Source of the DNA: a bacterium D16-51
Lineage (GTDB): Bacteria; Bacillota; Clostridia; Lachnospirales; Lachnospiraceae
Reading direction: 5' to 3'
Assembly (NCBI GenBank): GCA_003612285.1
Contig: RAYE01000005.1
Coordinates: 1 to 64,000, forward strand
Length of the DNA: 64,000 bases
Part shown: positions 26,270 to 35,300 of the stretch, piece after piece
How positions within the stretch are numbered: the first letter of the stretch is position 1
How the letters are laid out: every line of letters starts with the position of its first letter
Translations under genes and position numbers: made by a program
Notes under the pieces: generated by a model
What the model was told of the DNA's origin: nothing
The model's input: only the letters and a program-made list of their open reading frames with translations
Databases searched by the model: none

Positions 26270-26326
26270 ATGAAAAAAATAATATATTTGAATATCAAAA
26301 AGAACAGGAGGGCAATTAACAATTAA
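26270..26326 (+). CDS. Candidate 18-residue leader peptide upstream of the methyltransferase
   Basis: ATG at 26270 follows GAAAGGTG. The frame encodes a basic peptide beginning 'MKKIIYLNIKKNRRAINN' and stops at 26324-26326. Its 3' codons AGG AGG GC form the left arm of hairpin GGAGGG/CCCTCC (26307-26312 with 26327-26332), and the right arm is also complementary to the GGAGG ribosome binding site of the next gene (26343-26347). This is the geometry of a translational attenuator. Coding status is an inference from a short frame. Confidence 0.45.
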   Translation: MKKIIYLNIKKNRRAINN

Positions 26327-26352
26327 CCCTCCGCTAAAAATGGAGGTAAACT

Positions 26353-27129
26353 ATGCATCGTGAAGATGAAATTATTTCAATGTGGTCTGCAGATATGTAT
26401 GACCTAGATGAAACAGACATAACAGATGTTAATTTTGCAATGTCAATCATAGGACCGTTTTCGAAACGAATTTTGGAAATTGGCTGTGGAAGCGGACGCT
26501 ATCTGGCGCCTTTGGCAAAAGCGGGACACAAGGTTGTTGGTCTTGATTTTGATGAATTTATGTTAAAAAAGATTGACGCAAAATTGGAAGACAAAAATAA
26601 TGTTAAATGGAGAAAATCAGATATTATTAAAGAAGAATGGGAAATTGGCTTTGATGTTGTTTTACTTGCCGCCAATATACTCTTTAATATTGTTTCTGAT
26701 ATGGAGTATGAAAAAGCCCAGAAGCTCTTAATTGAAAAATCGGCAAATTCCCTGCTTCCTGATGGACATCTGTTGATTGACTACAGTTACACCCTATATC
26801 CTGAAAAATGGTATGATAATCCAGAACCTAACCTTATCTGGGAAGGAACAGATTCCCACGGAAATACTGGAAAGATGATTTTACTTGATAACAAATTTAA
26901 TAAAACGAATAGTACATGCACTTTTGTTCGCCGATATGAAATCATTTCCGAAAATGGAGATTCGATTGTACGAAATATTCCAACGTCAAAACATTTTGCA
27001 ACCCTTATACAAATCCAGAAGTGGCTATCAGCCTGCGGTTTTGTTATTGAAGGTGCATGGGGCGATTATGAGAAGAATCCTATTAGCGAGGATACCAACC
27101 GGGCAATAATATGGGCAAGAAAACTATAA
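26353..27129 (+). CDS. Class I SAM-dependent methyltransferase, substrate unknown
   Basis: A 258-residue methyltransferase with the Rossmann motif I 'ILEIGCGSGRYLAPLA' (residues about 36-51), motif II acidic residue in 'VVGLDFDEFML', and motif IV 'FDVVLLAANILFNI'. The N-terminal about 30 residues, rich in Asp, probably cap the active site. The C-terminal domain (about 150-250) would choose the substrate and is not one I recognise. GGAGG lies just before the ATG. A leader peptide and hairpin upstream suggest translational control. It is the last gene before a strong terminator and the core chromosome, so it may be prophage or island cargo. Confidence 0.8.
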   Translation: MHREDEIISMWSADMYDLDETDITDVNFAMSIIGPFSKRILEIGCGSGRYLAPLAKAGHKVVGLDFDEFMLKKIDAKLEDKNNVKWRKSDIIKEEWEIGFDVVLLAANILFNIVSDMEYEKAQKLLIEKSANSLLPDGHLLIDYSYTLYPEKWYDNPEPNLIWEGTDSHGNTGKMILLDNKFNKTNSTCTFVRRYEIISENGDSIVRNIPTSKHFATLIQIQKWLSACGFVIEGAWGDYEKNPISEDTNRAIIWARKL

Positions 27130-27167
27130 TCTAACCCATGTTCGTTTTTTCCTTTTTCCATTCTAAT

Positions 27168-27202
27168 GCAGGGACACAGCTCTTCAATATCTGTGTCCCT
27201 GC
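27168..27202. terminator. Strong bidirectional terminator hairpin
   Basis: Perfect 12-bp stem GCAGGGACACAG (27168-27179) with CTGTGTCCCTGC (27191-27202). It lies between the convergent methyltransferase gene and rlmH and marks the approximate boundary of the accessory region. Confidence 0.75.
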
Positions 27203-27342
27203 TTGTTTATCTCAGGTTCTGCCTTTCATTCCTTCTCCCGTTTTTCGTTTTTTGCTATCCCGACTTTGAAAAAAAGCAATCAGCTTGGGAACATCTTATA
27301 TGGTTATACCAGCGATGCCAATATCTCCCAGAAAAATCATCC

Positions 27343-27822
27343 TTACTTATGGTACGGCTCCCCATTCATAATCCGGTATCCCCGGTAAATCTGTTCCAGC
27401 AGCACCACGCGCATCAACTGATGGGGAAATGTCATTTCAGAAAAGCTCAAAAGTTCATCTGATTCTTTTAAGATATCAGAAGCCAGTCCAATCGAGCCGC
27501 CAATTACAAAAATAATATGGCTTTCACCATGCAGGCCAAGATGATGGATTTTATGGGAAAACACCTCGGAAGAATACTGTTTCCCTTCTATCGCAAGGGA
27601 AATCACATATGCCCCTTCTTTTATGTATTTTTTCAGGCGTTCCCCTTCTTTCCTGCGAATCAGTTCCTCTTCCTGCCCGCTGGCTTTATCTGGTGTTTTT
27701 TCATCCGCCACTTCTATAATTTCCAGCTTACAGTAACGGCTTAACCTCTTTTTATATTCCGTTACTGCATCTGCCAAATATTTCTCCTTAATTTTCCCTA
27801 CTGCCAGTATTGTAATTTTCAT
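27343..27822 (-). CDS. rlmH: 23S rRNA (pseudouridine-1915-N3)-methyltransferase RlmH
   Basis: A 159-residue SPOUT methyltransferase that methylates pseudouridine 1915 in helix 69 of 23S rRNA. 'MKITILAVGKIKEKYLADAV', 'IIFVIGGSIGLASDIL' (the SAM-binding knot) and the C-terminal 'LMRVVLLEQIYRGYRIMNG' ending in PYHK are diagnostic. The start at 27822 follows GGAGGGACAG; an in-frame ATG four codons upstream lies in that region. It is the last gene of the acpS-nnr-alr-mazF cluster. The 3' end of rlmH is the insertion site of SCC elements in staphylococci, and here it faces the accessory region. Confidence 0.95.
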   Translation of the reverse strand: MKITILAVGKIKEKYLADAVTEYKKRLSRYCKLEIIEVADEKTPDKASGQEEELIRRKEGERLKKYIKEGAYVISLAIEGKQYSSEVFSHKIHHLGLHGESHIIFVIGGSIGLASDILKESDELLSFSEMTFPHQLMRVVLLEQIYRGYRIMNGEPYHK

Positions 27823-27839
27823 CTGTCCCTCCATCCCAA

Positions 27840-28208
27840 TCAGGAACTAAGGCATGCTGCGCCGTTTTCCAGTGCAAGGCTGATACACAGGGCATGGTTA
27901 ATTTTCTCCAAAATTTCATCATCCAGATGGCATACTTTTTCCCGAAGCCTGGATTTATCAATTGTCCTGATTTGCTCCAGCAAAATAACAGAGTCCTTTA
28001 TAATATTGTACTTACTCATTTCCAGGGCAATATGCGTTGGCAGTTTCGCCTTATTCATCTTTGATGTAATTGCCGCACAAATTACAGTTGGGCTATGGCG
28101 GTTCCCCATATCATTCTGTATAATAAGTACCGGGCGGACCCCTCCTTGTTCTGAACCTACAACAGGCCTTAAATCCGCAAAATAAATATCTCCACGCTTG
28201 ATTACCAA
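27840..28208 (-). CDS. mazF: MazF/PemK-family endoribonuclease (EndoA)
   Basis: A 122-residue mRNA interferase: '[20 protein letters not shown]' followed by '[20 protein letters not shown]' and '[17 protein letters not shown]' match EndoA of Bacillus, which cuts U^ACAU. The N-terminal Arg in RGDIYFADL and the Thr of '[10 protein letters not shown]' are the usual active-site region. The likely start is TTG 28208, placed seven to eight bases after GGAGAG; the GTG at 28217 is too close to that site. In Bacillus the antitoxin MazE is encoded just upstream. Here the 150 bases between alr and mazF hold no such gene, so the toxin is solitary in this locus. Confidence 0.9.
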   Translation of the reverse strand: MVIKRGDIYFADLRPVVGSEQGGVRPVLIIQNDMGNRHSPTVICAAITSKMNKAKLPTHIALEMSKYNIIKDSVILLEQIRTIDKSRLREKVCHLDDEILEKINHALCISLALENGAACLSS

Positions 28209-28358
28209 AACGTTCACTCTCCAATCCTTTTAAATTCCTTACATCACGGACACCGACAGAAAATGGTTATGTAAGTTTTATTCCTATTTCCTATCCTTTC
28301 CATATTAGGGGAGAAATATTCGTAAACGCTTTATTTTTCAAAAATTATTTGCAGCTCC

Positions 28359-29522
28359 TTATTCAGGATAGTAATCTTTTGTAGAAACTGCTTCTCCATT
28401 CCGATAAAATACACGTGGAACTCTTTTTCCGACATCACAGGCAAATTCATAATTAAAAGAATAGGATAATTCTGAAATTTCCTCTATGCTAATTTCCTCA
28501 TCCCCATCTTTCCCAAATAAAGTCACAACATCTCCTATTTTCACATCTGGAATCTCCGTCACATCCACCATAAACTGATCCATGCAGACACGCCCAATTA
28601 CCGGCGCGCTCTTTCCATGCAGCAGGACGCGTCCCTTGTTTGACAGGGAACGTGGATACCCGTCTGCATAACCTACAGGGATTGTTGCAACCTTTGTTGC
28701 CCGTGTTGTTGTATAAGTGCCCCCATAACCAATTTCTTCCCCTGCCTCCAGTTTTTTGACAAATGAAACAACTGCTTTCCATTCCATTGCAGGAACCAAT
28801 AAAAGCCTTTCCTTCTGCACTTCCTCTGATGGATACAGCCCATAAAGGCAAATCCCATCCCTAACCATATCAAGATGCACAGATGGCGCTTCCATAATCC
28901 CTGCGCTATTTGAAATATGTTTTACAGGAATTGCCACGCCTGCCTTTTCTATTTTTTCAGTAAACTCACAAAAACGCCTAAACTGGCGCATTGCCTTTGC
29001 CTTATCTGCCTCATCCATCCTGGCAAAATGAGAAAAACAGCCGTCAATACGGATGCCTGGAAGAGCCGCAATTTTTATAATGTCAGAAAGACTCTTATCA
29101 TTTAACGCAAAACCAATTCGGTTCATCCCTGTATCAAGTTTTAGGTGAATCCCCGCTTTTTCCCCTTTTTTCATAGCAGCTTCTGACATTTCTTCCGCCA
29201 TTTCAAGTGTAAATACTGCCGTATCTATCCCATATTCAATCATTGCAGGGTACTGCTGCCTTGCTGTATAGCCAAGGATTAAAATAGGCTTTGTAATCCC
29301 CGCCCTGCGCAGCTCAATTCCTTCCTCCAGGATTGCAACCCCATAGGCATCTGCCAGATTATCAATCGTATGCGCCACCTCAACAGCGCCATGCCCATAA
29401 GCATCTGCCTTAATCACTGCCATAAGCTTTGTATCCTGTTTTAAAAGCTGCTTTGCATGTAAAAAATTATCATAAATGGCATCCAGGTTAATATTTGCCT
29501 GAACTCTGTAGTATTCTCTCAT
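28359..29522 (-). CDS. alr: Alanine racemase
   Basis: A 387-residue PLP enzyme that interconverts L- and D-alanine for peptidoglycan. The PLP lysine lies in 'LMAVIKADAYGHGAVEVA' (about residues 26-43). 'HISNSAGIMEAPSVHLDMVR' with 'GICLYG' and the second-subunit catalytic Tyr in 'EIGYGGTYTTTRATKVATIP' are visible, and the C-terminal beta domain contains 'VCMDQFMVDVTEIPDVKIGD'. Two adjacent ATGs follow GGGAG; the second (29522) has the better six-base spacing. It is co-directional with the upstream nnr gene, 63 bases away. Confidence 0.95.
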   Translation of the reverse strand: MREYYRVQANINLDAIYDNFLHAKQLLKQDTKLMAVIKADAYGHGAVEVAHTIDNLADAYGVAILEEGIELRRAGITKPILILGYTARQQYPAMIEYGIDTAVFTLEMAEEMSEAAMKKGEKAGIHLKLDTGMNRIGFALNDKSLSDIIKIAALPGIRIDGCFSHFARMDEADKAKAMRQFRRFCEFTEKIEKAGVAIPVKHISNSAGIMEAPSVHLDMVRDGICLYGLYPSEEVQKERLLLVPAMEWKAVVSFVKKLEAGEEIGYGGTYTTTRATKVATIPVGYADGYPRSLSNKGRVLLHGKSAPVIGRVCMDQFMVDVTEIPDVKIGDVVTLFGKDGDEEISIEEISELSYSFNYEFACDVGKRVPRVFYRNGEAVSTKDYYPE

Positions 29523-29585
29523 CATTCTCTCCCTTTTGTTCTGCATACTCCACACTGAAAATTGGCGCAGTCTCCTGCCATATGG

Positions 29586-31145
29586 CTATGGCAGAAGGTT
29601 TTTTAATTCTTCCAGGATATCAGAAGCAAGCATAGAGGAAAACCCTCTCTTTTTTACATATTCCTCTGCCGTCAGCCCATGAAGGTATACGCCAAGCGAG
29701 GCCGCTTCAAAAGATGGCATCCCAAGGGCCAAAAGCCCACCTATCATGCCGCTTAATATATCGCCGGAACCGCCTTTTGCCAGCGCATTGTTACCCGACT
29801 GGTTAATATAAAGCCGTTCCCCATCTGACACAACTGTGCGCGCATCCTTTAAAGCAAGCACTGCCCCGGAAATATATTGGCAGGCAGCAGGTATGTTATC
29901 TTTTATCTGCTCCACGTCCTTTTTTACCAGGCGGCTCATTTCTTTTAAATGAGGCGTTAACAGGAAATTCCCTGGCAGATGAAAAAGTTCGCTGCTATTT
30001 TCGGCATTATTTTTGGCAGGGTAAGCCCCCTCTTCTAAAACCTTTGCCAACAGGTTTAAACCATCCGCATCCACTAAAACCGGAATATCCCGTATAGTTA
30101 ACGCCTGCTTTAATAAAAAATCTGCAATATCTGACTGGCCAAGCCCAGGCCCAATAATTACTGTTGTAGCCCACTGTAGTTCTTCTGCCAGCCTTTTCCC
30201 GAAAACAGAAACCTCCCTGTCTGCCGCCTCTGCTGTACCTAAAAATTCCGTTCCATCATATGTCGAAAGAAGCGCCTCTGGAAGGTTTGCCTGCAGCATT
30301 GTACGGTTATTTTCATGTGTCAATATCTTTACCAGGCCGCTTCCCATCCGGTATGCAGCCGCAGCCGCAAAAAAAGCCGCGCCGCTCATCTGCGCTGAAC
30401 CTGCAATAACTAGTGTTTTACCATAGCTTCCCTTATTGCTTCTTGGAATCCGCTTTGGAAAAAGCGTGAAAATATCTTCCCTCCCATAGGATACAGCCTT
30501 TGGATTCACTTTTTCAACTGCTGCTGCCGGAAACCCAATATCTGCCACAATAACCTGCCCGGCATACTGCATTCCGGGAAAAAGAACAAGCCCCCGCTTC
30601 TTTATGCCAAACGTCACAGTATAATCCGCTTTTATTGCATTCCCAAGGACTTTCCCGGTTGACGCATCAATCCCGGAAGGTATATCTGCAGAAACAATTA
30701 CTGCCCCGGATGTATTTATTTTCCTGACCCATTCTGCATACTCCCCGGTAATCTCACGGGACAGGCCAATCCCAAACATAGCATCAATAATAATAGTATA
30801 TTCAGAAGGCAAAGCTGTAGTGATAACCGGGACAGAAAGATTCCTTGCTATCAAAAGCTGCCTCTTCATTTCCTCACTTGCCTTTTCCTCCTGCCCCAGA
30901 AGGAGAATTTCAACAGAAAAACCCTTTTCTGCAAGAATACGGCCGCATGCTGCGCCGTCACCGCCATTATTCCCCATCCCACAGACAACCAGGATGCGCT
31001 CTGCCCCCTGTTTTGCAAAAGCAAGGACACAATCAGCCATGCTTAAAGAGGCCCTCTCCATTAAAACAAAAGATGGAATCCCTATTTCATGAATAGAAAT
31101 CCCATCTATTTCTTTTGCCTCATCTGCATCTGCAATAAACTGCAT
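29586..31145 (-). CDS. nnr: Bifunctional NAD(P)H-hydrate repair enzyme (epimerase NnrE plus dehydratase NnrD)
   Basis: A 519-residue fusion of the two metabolite-repair activities that restore hydrated NADH and NADPH. The N-terminal YjeF_N epimerase domain (about 1-210) has 'VCGMGNNGGDGAACGRILAE' and 'SADIPSGIDASTGKVLG'. The C-terminal ribokinase-like dehydratase (about 225-519) has 'NKGSYGKTLVIAGSAQMSGA', 'VIIGPGLGQSDIADFLLKQA', the 'PVLVDADGLNLL' strand and 'NALAKGGSGDILSGMIGGLL', the nucleotide-binding glycine motif. RBS GGAGG precedes ATG 31145, and only two bases separate it from the acpS stop, so they are translated together. Confidence 0.95.
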   Translation of the reverse strand: MQFIADADEAKEIDGISIHEIGIPSFVLMERASLSMADCVLAFAKQGAERILVVCGMGNNGGDGAACGRILAEKGFSVEILLLGQEEKASEEMKRQLLIARNLSVPVITTALPSEYTIIIDAMFGIGLSREITGEYAEWVRKINTSGAVIVSADIPSGIDASTGKVLGNAIKADYTVTFGIKKRGLVLFPGMQYAGQVIVADIGFPAAAVEKVNPKAVSYGREDIFTLFPKRIPRSNKGSYGKTLVIAGSAQMSGAAFFAAAAAYRMGSGLVKILTHENNRTMLQANLPEALLSTYDGTEFLGTAEAADREVSVFGKRLAEELQWATTVIIGPGLGQSDIADFLLKQALTIRDIPVLVDADGLNLLAKVLEEGAYPAKNNAENSSELFHLPGNFLLTPHLKEMSRLVKKDVEQIKDNIPAACQYISGAVLALKDARTVVSDGERLYINQSGNNALAKGGSGDILSGMIGGLLALGMPSFEAASLGVYLHGLTAEEYVKKRGFSSMLASDILEELKNLLP

Positions 31146-31147
31146 AT

Positions 31148-31537
31148 CTATTCCTCCTGCCTCTTTTCTGTCTTTCCAACTGCAACAGCAAATGCGGCAG
31201 CCATCGTTTTGGAATCTGACAAAGAAATATGTATCTTTTCCACCCCAAGGCTGCCTGCAATTTCTTTTGCACTGCCAGAAAGTTCTACATATGGCGCACC
31301 TCTGCCATCCCTAAGAATTTCCACTTCCACCGGCAAAACACCGGCAAATCCCGTACCAAGCGCCTTCACTACAGCTTCCTTCCCTGCAAAATTAGTCGCC
31401 GCGCTTGTACGCTTCTTTTCTATAATCTCCTGCTCCCTTACAGAATAGTAACGACAAAGAAAAGACTTTTTCTGAACCGCTTTTATTACCCGCCCTATTT
31501 CAATCTGATCCACGCCAATCCCTATAACCCGTTCCAT
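31148..31537 (-). CDS. acpS: Holo-[acyl-carrier-protein] synthase
   Basis: A 129-residue 4'-phosphopantetheinyl transferase that activates the acyl carrier protein. 'GIGVDQIEIGRV' provides the Mg-binding Asp, 'NFAGKEAVVKALGTGFAG' the second metal ligand Glu and the conserved Lys, and 'KIHISLSDSKTMAAAFAV' the C-terminal strand. Length matches the bacterial AcpS family. It leads the acpS-nnr-alr-mazF-rlmH run. Confidence 0.95.
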   Translation of the reverse strand: MERVIGIGVDQIEIGRVIKAVQKKSFLCRYYSVREQEIIEKKRTSAATNFAGKEAVVKALGTGFAGVLPVEVEILRDGRGAPYVELSGSAKEIAGSLGVEKIHISLSDSKTMAAAFAVAVGKTEKRQEE

Positions 31538-31588
31538 CCTCTTTCCCTCTAAAACACTTACAGCCCAAAACTATATTTTATACCTTTA

Positions 31589-32263
31589 TTATGGCACTTC
31601 ATCCCCTGTTTTATGCTCCATCTCTATTTCGCCTTTCCAGACGTCATGTTCCCTGTCAAAGATTTCTACAACCTTTGCCCCAAGTAAATCGTGCATATAC
31701 TTATAGGTTTCTGTATTGCGCAATTCCTTTTCCTGTTTAGCCAGAATATGTTCTGTCAATTCCTGCCTTGCTCTATTAATCCACTGCTCTTCCCACTCAA
31801 TATACTCTGTATTCTCAATCAGTGTTTCATAACAAATACGCATGCTTTCAATTAAAACCTCCTGGTTTGCAAGCGTAATCTCCCCTGGCAGGCGTTTTAA
31901 TAATTCTCTTGTTTCTTTCGTCTTTTGCTTTAGCTCCTCCAAAAGCTTTTGGTTAGCATCCTGCTTTTTAGAACGGATTGGGCTGTCCATCTCATAGCCG
32001 TCTGTCATATTATTCAGGACATTATTCATTAGAATTTTCTTTGTCTTTTCATATTCCTTTAAATCGCTATTCGCCTGCCCCTGCTTCTGAATCAGCTTAT
32101 TTAACTGTTTCTCCAGATGCGCCAGCTTTCTTGTCTTTAAATGCTCCGGAAAAAGCTGATGCCATCTCGGGTCTAAAGTCAACAGCGGAACTTCAACATG
32201 ACGCAGGGATTCCAGATATCTTTCTTCTAGCTCCTCTTCCCTCGCTTTTTTCCCACTACGCAT
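31589..32263 (-). CDS. Coiled-coil protein of unknown function
   Basis: A 224-residue, very charged, all-helical protein. 'TLDPRWHQLFPEHLKTRKLA' (about residues 28-47) is the only non-coiled part that stands out. It is followed by long Lys/Glu/Gln-rich helices to the end. No signal peptide, membrane segment or catalytic motif. GGGGGAGG precedes ATG 32263. It lies between the hybrid kinase gene and acpS in one direction with short gaps, so all may be cotranscribed. I cannot assign a function. Confidence 0.75.
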   Translation of the reverse strand: MRSGKKAREEELEERYLESLRHVEVPLLTLDPRWHQLFPEHLKTRKLAHLEKQLNKLIQKQGQANSDLKEYEKTKKILMNNVLNNMTDGYEMDSPIRSKKQDANQKLLEELKQKTKETRELLKRLPGEITLANQEVLIESMRICYETLIENTEYIEWEEQWINRARQELTEHILAKQEKELRNTETYKYMHDLLGAKVVEIFDREHDVWKGEIEMEHKTGDEVP

Positions 32264-32308
32264 ACGCCTCCCCCTCCTTTCCCCTTATGGGCTCCAGTAC
32301 AGCAAATC

Positions 32309-35300
32309 CTAAACATGCTCCAAAATACTATTTAATGTACGGAACAGCTCTTTTACATCAATCGGCTTTGCGATATGGCCGTTCATCCCACTTTTTATTG
32401 CCTCCCGCTTATCTTCTTCAAAGGCGTTTGCCGTCATTGCAATAATTGGTATAGACGCCAATTCCCTGTTTTCCAGCTTCCGGATTTCTTTTGTTGCCTC
32501 ATAGCCATTCATTACCGGCATCTGGACATCCATTAAAATTGTCTGATAATATCCAGGTTCTGATTTTTTCAGCATATCCACTGCAATCTGCCCATTTCCG
32601 GCAACTTCTATCTGAAATCCTGCATCCCCCAAAATCGCTACTGCAATTTCCTGGTTCAAATCAACATCTTCCGCAAGCAGGATACGGCCTGTATGTAACG
32701 GCACTACTTTGTCCTCTTTATCACCTTCACCATCTTCCCCGATATTGACAATAGAATCCAAACAGCTCCGCAGCTCAGACAAAAATAACGGTTTTGTGCA
32801 AAATGACGTAACTCCGGCTTCCCTGGCCTCTTCTTCAATATCCGACCAATCATATGCCGTCAGGACAATAATCGGTGCATTTTCCCCTACTTCTTTCCTA
32901 ATTCTCCTTGTAACCTCAATGCCATTCATATCCGGCAAAAGCCAGTCAACAATATAAACACAGTAATCATCATTCCTTGTAACTGCCTGATGGGTACGGA
33001 GCACCGCCTCTTTTCCTGATAAAGTCCACTCAGCACGCATCCCAAGCTGCTGAAGCATATAAGATACGCTGTCGCAGGTATTATAATCATCATCTACGAC
33101 CAATACTCTGCTGTTCTTCAGCTCAGGTATCTGTTTTGGCTCTTTTGCAACAGAATTCAGGCGGAATGTAAATGAAACAATAAATTCTGTTCCTACATTC
33201 TGTTTACTTTTTACTTCAATCGTACCATTCATCATATCGACAATATTCTTTGTTATTGCCATCCCAAGGCCAGTTCCCTGAATCCCGCTCATTGTAGTAT
33301 TTTCTTCCCGCTCAAACGGCTCAAAAATATGTGCCACAAACTCCTCGCTCATGCCAATCCCGGTATCTTTAATTAAGAACTCATAATTTGCATATCCTTC
33401 CGACGCACCGCCTTTTTCAGTAATCCTCATGCTGACAGTGCCTCCGGCGCCTGTATACTTCACAGAATTGCCAACCAGGTTCAAAAGTACCTGGTTTAAA
33501 CGCAGCTTATCACAAAAAATTTCCTCATCCAGAACGTCTACTGTATCAATATGAAGTTCAAGCTGCTTTGCATGGATATCTGCCTGTAAAATATTGCAAA
33601 GCCCATGTAAAATATCAGGCAGGCTGCATGCAGATTCCTCCAGATGCATCCTTCCGCTCTCAATACGGCTCATATCCAGCACATCATTAATCAGGCTTAA
33701 CAAATGGTTTCCTGATGTCTCAATTTTTTTGAGATATTCCTCTACAAGTTCTCTATGGTCAATATGGGTAATCGCCAGATTGGTAAACCCTACAATTGCA
33801 TTCATCGGGGTACGGATATCATGTGACATATTTGACAAAAATACACTTTTCGCCTTACTTGCCCTGTTTGCCTGCATCAGGGCATCTTCTAACATGCTTT
33901 TTTTATGAAGTTCGTCCCGTGTCTCCTCATCTACGCTGTGCAGCCCCAAAACAACCCCGTGGCTTCCTTCCCATGTCCCTGCCCGTACAATTTTCATTTG
34001 GAAGTATTTCACTTCACCATCCACAAACATACGGTAATTCACGCAGTTAAAATCCTTTTCTGCCAGCTCTTTTTTTATCCAATCCCTGGAAGATGCCTGT
34101 AGCATTTCTTTCTTATCTTCTTCATGCACAAATTTCTGGATATATTGCCCCATGCTTTCCTCAAGAAAAATTTCTTTTCCGCCAAAAATAGGGCTATAAA
34201 CCTTTTCACTGCTGTCATAATTCCGAATCAGGCTGCCTTTTCCTGTATCAAGGTCAAAAAAACAGACAAGGGTATAATCTATGCTTAAAGCCTGCACCAA
34301 TTCTTTCTGACGTCTTTCTTTCTTCTTTTCCTCCAGCTTCTGCTCTGTGCAGTCTAAAAGAAAACGCTGGTAGTAAAGCTCTCCATTCTCCTCTAAGAGC
34401 TTTATATTACCCATAATATGTAAAATTTCCCCATTCTTATGCTGTACTCTGTACGAAACGCTAATACTGTCCCCTTTATTTTTCAACTGCCCAATCGCAT
34501 CTTTAAGCTTCTGCCTGTCTGGCTTCATCACAGATGGGGCAATCATATTAAATCCTGTTTCCATTAACTCTTCCAGAGACTCATAACCTAATATTTTCAG
34601 TGCAGCCTTGTTAATGCTAAGCACTTTGGAACCATCCAGCGTATGGCACATTACACCACAGTCTATAGAAGTAAAAATCATCTCCAGCGTATGGTTTTTC
34701 CTTAAAATCTCACGTTCATAGGCACGTTCCTGTGTCACATCAATCGCTACCCCAACGGTTCCCATAACACTTCCATCCAAATCATATAGTGGGGATTTAT
34801 AGGTAGTAAGCAGGCGCTTTCCGGCTCCTGTCTGGACTACTTCTTCTGAAACACAGGTTTCCTTTGTTTCCATTACCACCCGCTCAGATTCTATGCAGGC
34901 AGGATCATCCTGCTCCACATCCCAGATATAAGCATGGCCGCGCCCTTCTACCTGTTCTTTTGTCTTATTTACCGTCCTGCAGAAACTGTCATTTACCTTT
35001 GTATGGATTCCCTTTTTATCCTTGTACCAGACAAGGTTCGGGACACTGTTAATCGTTGCCTCAAGAAAATGGCTGGACTGAAGGAAATCTTTACTGATTT
35101 TGCAGGCCTGCTGCCATCTTAGGAAACGGAAACGCACTTCCTCCCCTGACATCGGCATAATCCATATATCCTTAATTTCCTCTAAATTATCTGCAAGAAG
35201 CGCAATCTGTTCCTTTTTTACAAGCACAATCAATTCTGTCCCACTTCTTTTTCCCGAAATCAGAACCTGCAAAGCTTCTTTTATATCTATATCCTGTAAA

